Assembly: GCA_046598415.1 (NCBI GenBank)
Contig: JBKJIG010000060.1
Location: forward strand, 1 to 64,000
From: VFJZ01 sp046598415
GTDB lineage: Bacteria > Actinomycetota > Thermoleophilia > Gaiellales > F1-60-MAGs149
Reading direction: 5' to 3'
DNA length: 64,000 bases
Positions within the stretch are counted from its first letter, which is position 1. Every line of letters begins with the position of its first letter. Below the pieces are notes generated by a model. The model was not told where the DNA came from. It did not search any database and saw nothing but the letters and a program-made list of their open reading frames with translations. Of this stretch, positions 53,846 through 63,138 are shown in pieces. The translations under genes and the position numbers were made by a program.

Positions 53846-54720
53846 ACGCCGGCATCGCCGGGCTGGAGGCGCCCGACGGGGTGGTCGTCGGCGCCGCCGC
53901 CGACCACCGCGACAGCCTCCGCGACGAACTCGCGCGCCGCGACCTGACGCTCGACGACGCTGCGATCGGCGCGATCAAGGCGCGAATCGCCGAGGTGCTC
54001 GCGTCCGTCGCGACCGTGCTCCTCCTCGACGTGGAGTCGGGCCTGCCCGCCGCGCAGGCGCTCGGCTTGCTCGAGCGCGGTCTGCCGGTGGCACTGCCGC
54101 TCGAGGACCAGGGCTACGGCGACGTCGCCCGGGTGGCGGTGACGACGCTGAGCCCCGGGTTCTCGCCCGGTCGGGCCGCCGAGCTCGGTGCGGCGGCGTG
54201 CAAGCTGCTCCTGCCGTTCCGCACCGACGTCGCCGACCAGGCGGCCCGGCAGGAGGACGTCGCCGCCGGCTGCGCCGAGGCCTGTCGGGAGGCGGGGCTC
54301 CCGCTGGTGCTGGAGCCGATCGTCTACCGCCGCTCGAGCGAGGCGCTCGGCACCGCACAATTCGGCGAGCTCGTGGTCGCAGGTGCCGAGCGGTTGGCGC
54401 GCCTCGACCCTGGCCTCCTCAAGCTCCAGTACCCCGGAAGCCGCTCGGCCTGCGACCGGCTCCACACCGCCGCCGGCGCCCAGCCGTGGGTGCTGCTCGG
54501 CGGCGGCGCCGAGCCGGAGACGCTCGAGCGTCAGGTGGGCGAGGCCTGCGCCGCCGGGGCGCGCGGCTTCATCGTCGGGCGCACCCTCTGGTCCGACGCG
54601 CTCGTCGCCGACCCGGCCGAACGAGAGCGCCGCATCGCCACGTTCGTCCGACCGCGCCTGGAACGGCTCGCCGCCATCGCCCGAGCACACCGACCAGCGA
54701 CAACCAAGGAGGGCACGTGA
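53842..54720 (+). CDS. LacD-like class I aldolase
   Basis: A 292-residue TIM-barrel aldolase related to LacD (tagatose-bisphosphate aldolase). The AADHRDSL start, VLLLDVESGLPAA, and CKLLLPFRTD with the probable Schiff-base lysine are visible, followed by LVLEPIVY. In this operon it most likely splits the IolC product to DHAP and malonate semialdehyde, the job of IolJ. It is unrelated to class II IolJ, so this is an alternative enzyme for that step. Confidence 0.75.
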   Translation: MNAGIAGLEAPDGVVVGAAADHRDSLRDELARRDLTLDDAAIGAIKARIAEVLASVATVLLLDVESGLPAAQALGLLERGLPVALPLEDQGYGDVARVAVTTLSPGFSPGRAAELGAAACKLLLPFRTDVADQAARQEDVAAGCAEACREAGLPLVLEPIVYRRSSEALGTAQFGELVVAGAERLARLDPGLLKLQYPGSRSACDRLHTAAGAQPWVLLGGGAEPETLERQVGEACAAGARGFIVGRTLWSDALVADPAERERRIATFVRPRLERLAAIARAHRPATTKEGT

Positions 54721-55634
54721 TCCAAATCGCAACCGCCCCGTGCTCATTCGGAGTCTTCGAGATCACGGTCGGCCGCCCCGGTCTGCCGACCGGCGCCGAG
54801 CTCGCTCGGACGATGGCCGAGACGGGCTACGTCGGCACCGAGCTTGGCCCGCCGTCCTACTTCGGGGAGGGCGCCGAGGTCGCCGCCCTCCTCGGTGGCG
54901 AGGGGCTCGCGCTCGTCGGCTCGTTCCTACCCCTGCGCCTGTCGCGGACGGAGGCGATCGCCGAGGACCTCGCGATGATGCAGCGGACGCTGGACACGCT
55001 CGAGGTGGTCGCCGGCGACGGACCGCGACCAATCGTGCTGATCGCCGACGCCTTCCTCGAGCCGGAGCGCATCGCCTTCGCGGGCGCGATCGAGGAGCAC
55101 CCCGAGGCCTGGCTCGGGGCGGCCCGGTTCGAGACCCTCGTCGCGAACCTGCACCGCGCCGCCGAGATCTGCCGGAGCCGATCGTTCCCGGTCTCGTTCC
55201 ACTACCACGCCGGCACCTACGTCGAGACGCCACGCGAGATCGCCGCGCTCGGGGAACGCCTCGACACCGGGCTGCTCGGGCTCTGCTTCGACACCGGCCA
55301 CAGCGCCTTCGGTGGCGGCGACCCGCTCGGGTTCCTGCGGGAGTTCGGCGAGCTGGTCAACCACGTCCACCTGAAGGACGTCGATCTCGGCCGCCTGCGG
55401 GCGGTGCGGGACGGCGGCGGCGACCTGATGGCGGCGTGGGAGCAGGGGGTGTTCTGTCCACTCGGCAAGGGCGACGCGAACGTCGACGGCTGCCTTGAGG
55501 AGCTCGCCCGCCGCGGGTACGACGGCTGGTACGTGGTCGAGCAGGATCGGGTGCTCGGGCCGGCGGAGCCGTTCGGCGCCGCCGTCGATGACGCGCGCGC
55601 GAACCGCGCCTACCTCCGCGAGCGAGGCTTCTAG
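54717..55634 (+). CDS. inosose dehydratase-like TIM barrel protein
   Basis: A 305-residue xylose-isomerase-like protein that fits IolE. It starts with ATAPCSFGVFE, has YVGTELGPPSYFG, FHYHAGTYVET, GLCFDTGHSAFGG, NHVHLKDVD and VFCPLGKG, all typical of inosose dehydratases. The GTG overlaps the aldolase stop. It is the last gene of the overlapping operon. Confidence 0.82.
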   Translation: MIQIATAPCSFGVFEITVGRPGLPTGAELARTMAETGYVGTELGPPSYFGEGAEVAALLGGEGLALVGSFLPLRLSRTEAIAEDLAMMQRTLDTLEVVAGDGPRPIVLIADAFLEPERIAFAGAIEEHPEAWLGAARFETLVANLHRAAEICRSRSFPVSFHYHAGTYVETPREIAALGERLDTGLLGLCFDTGHSAFGGGDPLGFLREFGELVNHVHLKDVDLGRLRAVRDGGGDLMAAWEQGVFCPLGKGDANVDGCLEELARRGYDGWYVVEQDRVLGPAEPFGAAVDDARANRAYLRERGF

Positions 55635-55700
55635 CTCGGTGCGTGCGACCAGGCTCTGGACGGGCCGACATTGCCGGGGTCGTCGCGGAGCAGCGATGAT

Positions 55701-56792
55701 ATGCCCATGACCGATCGCGCCGATCGCTACGAGGTGTCCGTTCAGCAGTACCGGTCGTTTGCACGAGACGGTTTCCTCGCGGTCCGCGGCCTGGTGCCGG
55801 CGGACGAGATCGCAGAGCTGCGCACCCACACCGACGAGCTGACCGCCGGACGGCTTCCGGAACAGGTCACCGCCGGCGCCCGCCGCGACGTCTCGGACGA
55901 CACCGGCACGACTGTCCAGCTGCTCGAAGCGCCGCCGGCAGCGCTCTCCGACAGCGAGCGAGCGCAGTGGTTCCTACGCGTCCACATGCTGCACCGTCAG
56001 CTGCCTCTGCACGAGCGCTGGCTGCTGCACCCGCGCGTGCTCGACGTGCTCGAGGCGCTCGTCGGCCCGGACGTCAGCGCCCTGCAGTCGATGCTCTTCC
56101 TCAAGCCACCGGGCAAGCCCGGCCAGGGCTGGCACCAGGACTCCTTCTACATTCCCACCCATCCCGACACGCTCTGCGGCGCCTGGATCGCGATCGACCC
56201 AGCCGACGAGATCAACGGCGCGATGTGGTTTGCGAAGGGCTCGCAGGTGGAGCCCGTGCACCCGCCCCCCGTCGACGCGTACGGCTTCTCCGACCAGACC
56301 ATGCTCGCCGGTCTGGGTTGCGTTCGAGGCGTCAGCGATCCGGCCGACGAGCGAAACGCGCTGACGCCGGTTGCCGACCGCTACGACCACGTGCTCGTCG
56401 CGGCGGCGCCCGGCGACGTCGTCTTCTTCGACGGCCACGTCCTGCACCGATCGAAGGCGAACTTCAGCTCGAGCCGGCCCCGGCGCGCCTTCGTCGGGCA
56501 CTACATGAGCGCGCGCTCGTTCACGCAGTGGGGTCGGATCGTCGAGACCGACGAGCCGAGCATGGCGGCCGACGTTATCGACGACGCCACCGGTGGCACG
56601 AACGGCTCGCACATCCTCGCCCGCGGCGACACCCATCTGCCGTTCGCGCCGCCACGTTTCGGAACGCCGTGCGCGGCGCTCGAGGAGCCGGCCGTCCGCC
56701 GCCGCCACTCCGACTACGCCCAGCGGATGCTGGCGCGGGCCGACTCGATGCTCGGCTGCGCCGCTGCGACGCCGGCGATCGACGACGACTGA
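55701..56792 (+). CDS. phytanoyl-CoA dioxygenase family protein
   Basis: A 363-residue Fe(II)/2-oxoglutarate oxygenase. The metal motif is HQDSFY (His and Asp) and the distal His is in DGHVLHRSKAN, followed by an Arg that would bind 2-oxoglutarate. It opens with YRSFARDGFLAVRGLVP. ATG 55701 or 55707 may start it; GGAG lies at about 55687. It follows the inositol operon by 66 bp and its stop abuts the convergent permease gene with no gap. The substrate is unknown. Confidence 0.85.
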   Translation: MPMTDRADRYEVSVQQYRSFARDGFLAVRGLVPADEIAELRTHTDELTAGRLPEQVTAGARRDVSDDTGTTVQLLEAPPAALSDSERAQWFLRVHMLHRQLPLHERWLLHPRVLDVLEALVGPDVSALQSMLFLKPPGKPGQGWHQDSFYIPTHPDTLCGAWIAIDPADEINGAMWFAKGSQVEPVHPPPVDAYGFSDQTMLAGLGCVRGVSDPADERNALTPVADRYDHVLVAAAPGDVVFFDGHVLHRSKANFSSSRPRRAFVGHYMSARSFTQWGRIVETDEPSMAADVIDDATGGTNGSHILARGDTHLPFAPPRFGTPCAALEEPAVRRRHSDYAQRMLARADSMLGCAAATPAIDDD

Positions 56793-57608
56793 CTACTTCA
56801 CCGCGCCGAGCGTGAGGCCGCGCACGAGGTGGCGCTGCACCAGCATCGCGAAGATCACGATCGGCAGGGCGCCGAGGACGCCGGCGGCGGCCATCGCACC
56901 CCAGTCGATGTTGATGCGACCCATCAGCGTCGCGACCCCGACGGGCATCGTCTGCGCGTCGGGCGTCGACGTGAGCAGGAGCGCGAACAGGAACTCGTTG
57001 TAGGTGACGATGACGGCGAAGATCGCCGTCGCCACGAGGCCGGGCGCCGCGAGCGGCAGCACGATCCGACGGAACGCCGTCAACCGCGAGTCGCCGTCAA
57101 CCATGGCGGCCTCCTCGAGGTCGACGGGAATCTCGCGGAAGAACGAGTCCATCATCCACACCACAAGCGACACGTCGAACGCGGCGTAGATGATGATCAG
57201 CGAGAGGCGCGTGTCGAGCAGACCGAGCTTCTGCGTGAGCACGTAGATCGGCACGATCAGGATCACCGTTGGCAGCATCCGTGCGATCAGTAGGACGAAC
57301 GCGAGCCGGCGCTCGAGCCCGAACCGCAGCCGGAAGCGGGCGAGCGCGTACGCCGCGAGGCTGCCGACCACGAGCGCGACGAGGACGGCGCCCGTGGTGA
57401 CGACGAGGGCGTTGCCGAAGTAGCTCGCGAACTCGCGGCGCGTGAAGAGGCTCGTGTAGGAGGCGAGCGTCGGGTGCGCCGGCAGCAGTGTGCCGTCCTG
57501 GGTCGCCTCGCGGTTCGTCTTGAGCGACGTCGAGATCATCCAGAGGATCGGCAGGAGCGCGATCGCGCAGGCGACCACGAGAGCGCCGACGTGGGCGACG
57601 CGCTTCAC
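56793..57608 (-). CDS. carbohydrate ABC permease, MalG type
   Basis: A 271-residue permease with six helices. The EAA loop is DLEEAAMVDGDSRLTAFRRIVLPLAAPG. FGNALVVTTGAVLVAL is the typical second helix. The start is GTG 57608, overlapping the previous gene; longer reading upstream is inside the MalF-type gene. It is the last of four importer genes. Confidence 0.9.
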   Translation of the reverse strand: MKRVAHVGALVVACAIALLPILWMISTSLKTNREATQDGTLLPAHPTLASYTSLFTRREFASYFGNALVVTTGAVLVALVVGSLAAYALARFRLRFGLERRLAFVLLIARMLPTVILIVPIYVLTQKLGLLDTRLSLIIIYAAFDVSLVVWMMDSFFREIPVDLEEAAMVDGDSRLTAFRRIVLPLAAPGLVATAIFAVIVTYNEFLFALLLTSTPDAQTMPVGVATLMGRINIDWGAMAAAGVLGALPIVIFAMLVQRHLVRGLTLGAVK

Positions 57609-58510
57609 CTCGTCTCCATCCGTCGCAGCGTCCGCACAGCGAGCGCTGAGCAGGCGAGGACGACGAGGGCGACCATGACCAGCATCGCCGCCGCAAAGCC
57701 GTAGCGCTGGAAGCGGAAGAACGCGTCGTATCCGTAGTAGGCGACGAGTTGGGTCGACGTCCCCGGCCCCCCCTGGGTGAGCACGTAGATCTGGTCGAAG
57801 GTGGTGAATGCGTCGAGCGTGCGCAGCACGATCGCGACGGCGAGGACCTGCCGCATCAGCGGCAGCGTGTGGTCGAGGAACGTCCGCCATGGCCCAGCGC
57901 CGTCGACGCGCGCGGCTTCGAACGGCTCCTGAGGCAGCGATTGCAGGCCGGCGAGGAGGATCAGGAACATCAGTGGCGTCCACTCCCAGACGTCGAGTGC
58001 GACGATGGCCCAGAAAGCTGAGGTCTCGTGCGACAGGAGGCCGACCTCGCCGCCGCCAAACTGGTGCGAGATGATCGTCATCAGGCCGACGTCCGAGGCG
58101 TAGATGAGGCGGAACACGAGCCCGACGATCACCGGTGTCACGATCATGGGCACGATCAGGATCAGGCGCACGGCGCGGATGAAGCGGAGCTCGCGCAGGC
58201 ACAGGAGGGCCAGCGCGAAGCCGATCACGGTCTCGAAGAGGACCGCGAAGAACACGTACTTCACGGTCGTCCAGACGGCCTGCCGGAACACCTTGTCCTT
58301 GAGCGCGTCCCGGTAGTTGTCGAGCCCGACCCCGTGCAGCGGCCGGCCGAAGCGGTAGAACTCGGTAGAGATCTGCCCGCCCCGCACGAGCGGGTAGGCG
58401 ATCACGGCGAGGATGAGCAGCAGCGCCGGCGCGAGGAAAAGATAGGGAAGAGCCCGTTCGAGCCCCGCTCCGCGGACGCGCTTCCGACGCGCCGGCGCTG
58501 CCGATTCCAC
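57605..58510 (-). CDS. carbohydrate ABC permease, MalF type
   Basis: A 301-residue permease with six helices. The EAA loop is PFEAARVDGAGPWRTFLDHTLPLM. LFLAPALLLILAVIAYPLV is the typical first helix. The start at 58510 lies 9 bp after the binding protein stop. Confidence 0.9.
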   Translation of the reverse strand: MESAAPARRKRVRGAGLERALPYLFLAPALLLILAVIAYPLVRGGQISTEFYRFGRPLHGVGLDNYRDALKDKVFRQAVWTTVKYVFFAVLFETVIGFALALLCLRELRFIRAVRLILIVPMIVTPVIVGLVFRLIYASDVGLMTIISHQFGGGEVGLLSHETSAFWAIVALDVWEWTPLMFLILLAGLQSLPQEPFEAARVDGAGPWRTFLDHTLPLMRQVLAVAIVLRTLDAFTTFDQIYVLTQGGPGTSTQLVAYYGYDAFFRFQRYGFAAAMLVMVALVVLACSALAVRTLRRMETR

Positions 58511-58519
58511 CCTGCCGGC

Positions 58520-59932
58520 CTAGCCGTAGTAGCCGAGGGAGTCGAACTTGGCGCGGACGTCCTTGGCCGCCTGGTCGAGCTCGGCGGAGCCGTCGGTTCC
58601 CTTCACGAGCGCCACGTTGAGGGCGGTGCCGATGATCAGCTCGGCCTCCGACCAGTCGGGCGTCCGCGGCCGCGGCGTGCAGCCCGAGTCGAGCTGGGCG
58701 AGGGCGACCGGCAGCAGCCGGTGGTCGGCGACGGCTTGCGGATCCTCGAAGCCTGCGCGCTTGACCGGCAGGTCGCCGGAGCGGGCGAGCTCGATCTGGA
58801 TCCGGTCCTGCGCGAACCACTTGCAGAATGTGATCGCGTTGTCCTTGTTCGGCGCACTCGCCGACACCCCGTGGATGAAGATGCCGAGCTGGGAGATCGC
58901 GCTCGTCTGGCCCGGCGTGACCCCGAAGTCGAGCTTGCCGACGACCTTCGACTCCGCCGGGTCGTCCGACTTGATCGCGGCGCCCGAGTACTGGATCGCC
59001 GCGGCGGCGTCGCCGCCCAGGATGGCGGCGCCCTCCTGGTCCGAGTTGTACTCGGCGACGTTCGGCGGCGAGATCGCCTTCACCGGGCCGAGGAAGAAGG
59101 CGGCCGATGCCTTGCCCTCGGCGGAGTTGAAGATCGGCTCCCACTGATCGTCGAACATGTTCGCGCCGAACGACTGCATGATCGACCACCACGAGCCGAC
59201 GATCGGGTTGCCCTTCACGCCGCGGAAGACGTAGCCGTACTTGACGGTGCCGGCCTTCTGGGCGTCGCCCGCGATCTGCACGAACTCGTCGAACGTCTTC
59301 GGCGCGCCGTTGGCGAACACGTCGTTGCGGTAGGTGAGCGTCTGCAGATCGCCGATCGTCGGCAGCGCGACGAGCGTCGGCTCCTGGTCCTCGAAGCCCT
59401 TGACGCGCGGCCCGGCCTTCGGCGGCCAGAAGCCGAGGTCGATGAACGGCGCCGGGTAGGTCGCCTCCGCCGTCAGGCCGTGTTGCTCGAGCGGCTCGAG
59501 GACACCGCCGGCCGCGTACTGCGGAATCCACGGGTCGTCCATGATGTAGATGTCGAACTGGCCCGCCTTCGAGATGCCGTCCTGGAAGGCTTTCGAGAAG
59601 AACGAATCGTACGGCTCGAGCAGGAAGGTCGGCTTGATGCCGGTCTCCTTCTCGAAGAGCGGCAGGATGGTGTTCTTGAATGGCTCGAGCGCGCCGTCCT
59701 CGAAGCCACCGATGACGACCTCGCCGGTGCCGGTGAACTCGCCCGCCCCGCCGGTGCCGGCCGCCGAGGTCGCGCCGGCCGCCGAGGTGGCGCCGGCGGA
59801 CGACGCGCCGCCGCCCGAGCCGCCGCAGGCGGCGAGCAGATTGGCCCCGGCGATCGCGCCACCCGCGGCGAGGCCGGTGCCGATGAAGCGGCGGCGGGAA
59901 AGCCGCACGCGCTCCAGGTCTCGTTCGTCCAT
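58520..59932 (-). CDS. family 1 extracellular solute-binding lipoprotein
   Basis: A 470-residue sugar-type solute-binding protein. The N-terminus has a twin-arginine-like SRRRFIGTG followed by a lipobox LLAACGG, so it may be exported folded by Tat and then lipidated. A Gly/Ala/Ser linker rich in SAGATSAAG repeats follows. ATG 59932 is preceded by GGAGGGG. It should capture an inositol or sugar for the importer. Confidence 0.88.
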   Translation of the reverse strand: MDERDLERVRLSRRRFIGTGLAAGGAIAGANLLAACGGSGGGASSAGATSAAGATSAAGTGGAGEFTGTGEVVIGGFEDGALEPFKNTILPLFEKETGIKPTFLLEPYDSFFSKAFQDGISKAGQFDIYIMDDPWIPQYAAGGVLEPLEQHGLTAEATYPAPFIDLGFWPPKAGPRVKGFEDQEPTLVALPTIGDLQTLTYRNDVFANGAPKTFDEFVQIAGDAQKAGTVKYGYVFRGVKGNPIVGSWWSIMQSFGANMFDDQWEPIFNSAEGKASAAFFLGPVKAISPPNVAEYNSDQEGAAILGGDAAAAIQYSGAAIKSDDPAESKVVGKLDFGVTPGQTSAISQLGIFIHGVSASAPNKDNAITFCKWFAQDRIQIELARSGDLPVKRAGFEDPQAVADHRLLPVALAQLDSGCTPRPRTPDWSEAELIIGTALNVALVKGTDGSAELDQAAKDVRAKFDSLGYYG

Positions 59933-59969
59933 GATCCCCTCCACCTCCAAGCCTTGCGGCTTATTCCGG

Positions 59970-61067
59970 TCAGTCGTTTACCTGCCGCTGCACCACGGTG
60001 GTGCCGTCCCCCGAGAAGAAACAGGCCCGCGCTGGGTCGATCTGGAGGCCGACGGACGCCCCCAGGGGGTAGGTCACCCCGCGTGCTGCGCGGACGGTCA
60101 CGCGGGTCTCGGCCACCATCACGTCGACGAGCGTCTCGGCCCCCATCGGCTCGACGACGAAGACCGAGGCCGGAACGGCGCCGGCCGTTCCCGCCTCCGT
60201 GATGGCGAGGTCCTCCGGGCGCAGCCCGATCGCGACCGCACCGGCGGTGGCGCAGGCGGCCGCCCGCTCGGCGCCGAGCGCGAGCCGGGTGCCGGCGACC
60301 GCGAACGCGCCGTCATCGACCGCCCCTTCGAGCACGCTCATCGGTGGGCTGCCGACGAACGTGGCGACGAAGCGGTTCGCCGGTCGCTCGTACACCTCGA
60401 AGGGGGAGGCGAACTGCTGCAGCACGCCGTCCGACATCACGGCGACGAGGTCGGCCATGGTCGTCGCCTCGGTCTGGTCGTGGGTCACGTACAGCGTGGT
60501 CACACCGAGCTGCTTCTGCAGGCGCTTGATCTCGCCGCGCGTCGACATACGCAGCTTCGCGTCGAGGTTTGAGAGCGGCTCGTCCATCAGGAACGCGGAT
60601 GGCTCCCGGACGATCGCGCGGGCCAGCGCGACGCGCTGCCGCTGGCCGCCGGAGAGCTGCCGCGGGCGCCGGTCGAGGAGGTGGTCGATCTCGAGCGAGG
60701 CCGCCACGCGCCGCACGCGCTCGGCGCGCTCGGCACCTTTCAGGCTGCGGATCCGCAGCGGGTAACCGATGTTGTCGCCAACGGACATGTGCGGGTAGAG
60801 GGCGTAGCTCTGGAACACCATCGCGACGTCGCGGGCGCGCGGTGGCAAGCCGGTGACGTCGCGGCCGGCGATCTCGACGCGCCCGGCGCTCGGGGTTTCG
60901 AGCCCGGCGAGGATGCGAAGCGCCGTCGTCTTGCCACAGCCGGAGGGACCGAGGAGGACGACGAAGGAGCCGTCCGGGGCGTAGAGGTCGAGCGACTCGA
61001 GCGCGACTACCTCGCCGAAGCGTTTGCCGACGCCGGCGTAGCGCACTCCCGTCGCTGTCTCCTCCAC
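59970..61067 (-). CDS. sugar ABC transporter ATPase, MsmK/UgpC type
   Basis: A 365-residue ATPase. Walker A is GPSGCGKT (40-47), the signature LSGGQRQRV, Walker B FLMDEPLSNLD, and the C-terminal TOBE-type regulatory domain starts at about 240. The GTG start at 61067 lies 7 bases after a TAGGCT box and so appears leaderless. It is the first gene of the importer operon. Confidence 0.9.
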   Translation of the reverse strand: MEETATGVRYAGVGKRFGEVVALESLDLYAPDGSFVVLLGPSGCGKTTALRILAGLETPSAGRVEIAGRDVTGLPPRARDVAMVFQSYALYPHMSVGDNIGYPLRIRSLKGAERAERVRRVAASLEIDHLLDRRPRQLSGGQRQRVALARAIVREPSAFLMDEPLSNLDAKLRMSTRGEIKRLQKQLGVTTLYVTHDQTEATTMADLVAVMSDGVLQQFASPFEVYERPANRFVATFVGSPPMSVLEGAVDDGAFAVAGTRLALGAERAAACATAGAVAIGLRPEDLAITEAGTAGAVPASVFVVEPMGAETLVDVMVAETRVTVRAARGVTYPLGASVGLQIDPARACFFSGDGTTVVQRQVND

Positions 61068-61074
61068 GCCGGAT

Positions 61075-61104
61075 AGCCTATTGCGCGCGTTGACCCGCGG
61101 TCAA
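61075..61104 (-). promoter_or_regulatory. leaderless promoter with palindrome on the -35 of the importer operon
   Basis: On the minus strand, TTGACC (61104-61099), 18 bp, TAGGCT (61080-61075), then 7 bases to GTG 61067. The -35 is one arm of a perfect inverted repeat TTGACC-CGC-GGTCAA (61090-61104), so a dimeric regulator could cover it. Confidence 0.6.
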
Positions 61105-61269
61105 GAGGCATACCCGATCGGCAGCGAGCCGACGACTCTGACCGCCGCCCCGGCAGCCGTGTGCCTGGGGATGCCAGAACTCCGACTTGGGTCTGCAGCA
61201 CGGCTCTGCGCGGGGCGGGGCGATGCCGGGATGGTGCTCCGCCACGAGTTGGCGATCCCGTGACACGGC

Positions 61270-61299
61270 TCGACCGGAGGGTGCATGCAGCGCTAGGCT
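61270..61299 (+). promoter_or_regulatory. leaderless promoter of the DUF1989 gene
   Basis: TCGACC (61270-61275), 18 bp, then TAGGCT (61294-61299), then 6 bases to ATG 61306. No Shine-Dalgarno is present. Confidence 0.5.
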
Positions 61300-61305
61300 C
61301 CCCCG

Positions 61306-61914
61306 ATGCCAGATCCCGTCGACGTGGTCGTTGCGGCCGGAGCGCCGTGGGGCGGCACGGTCGCCGCCGGCCAACTGCTCGAGATCATCGACCTCGAGGG
61401 ACGGCAGGGCGTCGACTTCCTCGCCTACTCGGCCGCCGACCCGCTCGAGCGCTACAACGCTCCGAACACCATCAAGAAAGCGGCGGCGCTGTACCTGACG
61501 ACCGGTCATCAGCTCCTCTCCGATGTCGCTCGGCCGCTGCTGACGATCGTCGATGACAGCTGGGGCCTGCACGACACGATCGGCGGCTGCTGCTCGGAGC
61601 AGTCGAACGCGATGCTCTACGGCGTCGCAGGGCGGCCCGGCTGTCGAGAGAACCTGCTCGCCGCTCTGGAGCCGCTCGGCCTCGGCCGGCGCGATCTCGT
61701 GCCGAACGTCAACTTCTTCTGCCAGGTGCCGGTGCTCGACGAGAATCGGCTCCTGCCTCGTACGTTCGCACCGGCAACGTCCGAGCCGGGCGATCGCGTG
61801 GTGCTGCGGGCGGAGATGGACGTCCTGGTCGCCGTCTCGAACTGCCCGCAGGTCCTCAATCCCGCCACCGGCGGCCGCCCGACGCCGATCCGGGTCCGGG
61901 TGTCCGACGGGTGA
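61306..61914 (+). CDS. DUF1989 / urea carboxylase-associated family protein
   Basis: A 202-residue protein of the DUF1989 family. Motifs are EIIDLEGRQGVDFLAY, RYNAPNTIKK, GGCCSEQSNAMLYG, NFFCQVPV and VAVSNCPQVLNP; the Cys and His pattern suggests a metal site. Relatives occur with urea amidolyase genes, but no urea gene is near here. It starts at ATG 61306, apparently leaderless, and faces the PfkB gene with 17 bp between the stops. Confidence 0.8.
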   Translation: MPDPVDVVVAAGAPWGGTVAAGQLLEIIDLEGRQGVDFLAYSAADPLERYNAPNTIKKAAALYLTTGHQLLSDVARPLLTIVDDSWGLHDTIGGCCSEQSNAMLYGVAGRPGCRENLLAALEPLGLGRRDLVPNVNFFCQVPVLDENRLLPRTFAPATSEPGDRVVLRAEMDVLVAVSNCPQVLNPATGGRPTPIRVRVSDG

Positions 61915-61931
61915 CGGGCGACCGGCGTGCG

Positions 61932-62777
61932 TTACGCGGCGCCGGGGTGGGCGGACGCGACGGCGGCCTCCACCGCCAGCCGTGACCTGAGCAGCGCCGC
62001 GACGCCGTCACACGCCCGCGCCACAGCGTCGACGGGTGCTGCCCCGTCCATCTCCGCGGCTGCCATCAGCGCCAGGAACGCGTCGCCGGCACCGACCGTG
62101 TCCGCGAGGTCGACCGGCGCCACCGACACCTCGGTCACGACCCCGTCCATGAACACCACCGCGCCGCGCTCGCCGAGCGTGACGACGACGATCGGGACGC
62201 CGGTAGCGGCGGCGCCGGCCGCGTCAACGTTGCCGAGCAATGCGCGCGCTTCGTGCTCGCTCAGTTTCAGCACACGCACCCCCGCGATGCTCTCACGATC
62301 CAGCGGTCCTTCCACCACGACCCGGCCGACCCGGCGCGGCCGCCCTGTTCCCTGCCCGTCCAGGTAGAGCGTTCGACCCTGCCGGAGGGCGGCGAGGGTG
62401 GCGGGCGGGAAGTCACCGTGCCAGAGCGAGCCGCAGACCACCGCGGAGCAGGCGGCGAGAGCGGGCGCCATCCAGGTCTCGACGTCGCGCGGTGTGAAGG
62501 GATCGCCCAGCGCCGAGATCGACTCGTGCCAGGTTCCGTCCCCGTGCAACCGGACGTCGTAGACCGTCGTCCGCGTGGATGTGCCGACGATCACGTCGAG
62601 GCCCGTCGCTCCGAGGGGTTGGCGCAGCGCCTGGTCGCCGCCCTGTGTCAGCACCACCGCCGCGCCGCCGGCCAGCGCCTCGGCTGCGAACACCGGCGCC
62701 CCGCCCAGCCGATTCTCTCGCCGCCCGTCGGGCCACGTTGTCTGGTCGAGCGCGCTCTGTCCGACAATCGCAATCAC
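61932..62777 (-). CDS. PfkB-family carbohydrate kinase
   Basis: A 281-residue kinase of the ribokinase family. It has LGGAPVFAAEALAGG near the N-terminus and the catalytic DTVGAGDAFLAL motif with Asp as base. It is shorter than typical ribokinases (about 300) and the substrate cannot be named. The start is GTG 62777; a TAGGCT box lies 12 bases upstream. It stands alone. Confidence 0.8.
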   Translation of the reverse strand: MIAIVGQSALDQTTWPDGRRENRLGGAPVFAAEALAGGAAVVLTQGGDQALRQPLGATGLDVIVGTSTRTTVYDVRLHGDGTWHESISALGDPFTPRDVETWMAPALAACSAVVCGSLWHGDFPPATLAALRQGRTLYLDGQGTGRPRRVGRVVVEGPLDRESIAGVRVLKLSEHEARALLGNVDAAGAAATGVPIVVVTLGERGAVVFMDGVVTEVSVAPVDLADTVGAGDAFLALMAAAEMDGAAPVDAVARACDGVAALLRSRLAVEAAVASAHPGAA

Positions 62778-63138
62778 CGTGCACCTGCAAGCCTAGTAGT
62801 GTCCAGTGTCCGGAGTTCGCGCGCATCTGATCGCCACGACGCGGCGCCTGGTTCCTCCGGCCGGGGCCGACCGAACGGGTTGTGTCGCTGGCCCGCAGGC
62901 AAGCCGTCCCGCCTTCCTCTCAGCCGCGTTTCTTGCCTGGCTTGTCCGCGCTGTACCGAGCTGACGACGACTTTACTCGGGGCCACTGACAATTGGCGAA
63001 CACGCGACCGCAACCACGAGGAATACTTCGGCGCTCGGTTCGGCTCGAGACCAGGGATGCCGGCGCGTCGGCCCGGCCGCGCGAAGGTGCACGGCGAGAT
63101 CCGGGCCCGCAGGTGTTCGGGCTATAGTCGGTGCGGTC
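62778..63138. other. intergenic region between divergent genes
   Basis: About 360 bp without a gene. It holds the TAGGCT box of the kinase gene, a GGACACT direct repeat beside it on the minus strand, and a TATAGT hexamer (63123-63128) before the last gene. No RNA gene was recognised. Confidence 0.45.

Noticed and set aside
56793..59531. A 912-codon reading of the MalG-type permease gene.
   Set aside because: The upstream part lies in a wrong frame of the MalF-type permease and binding-protein genes. GTG 57608 fits the length of the family.
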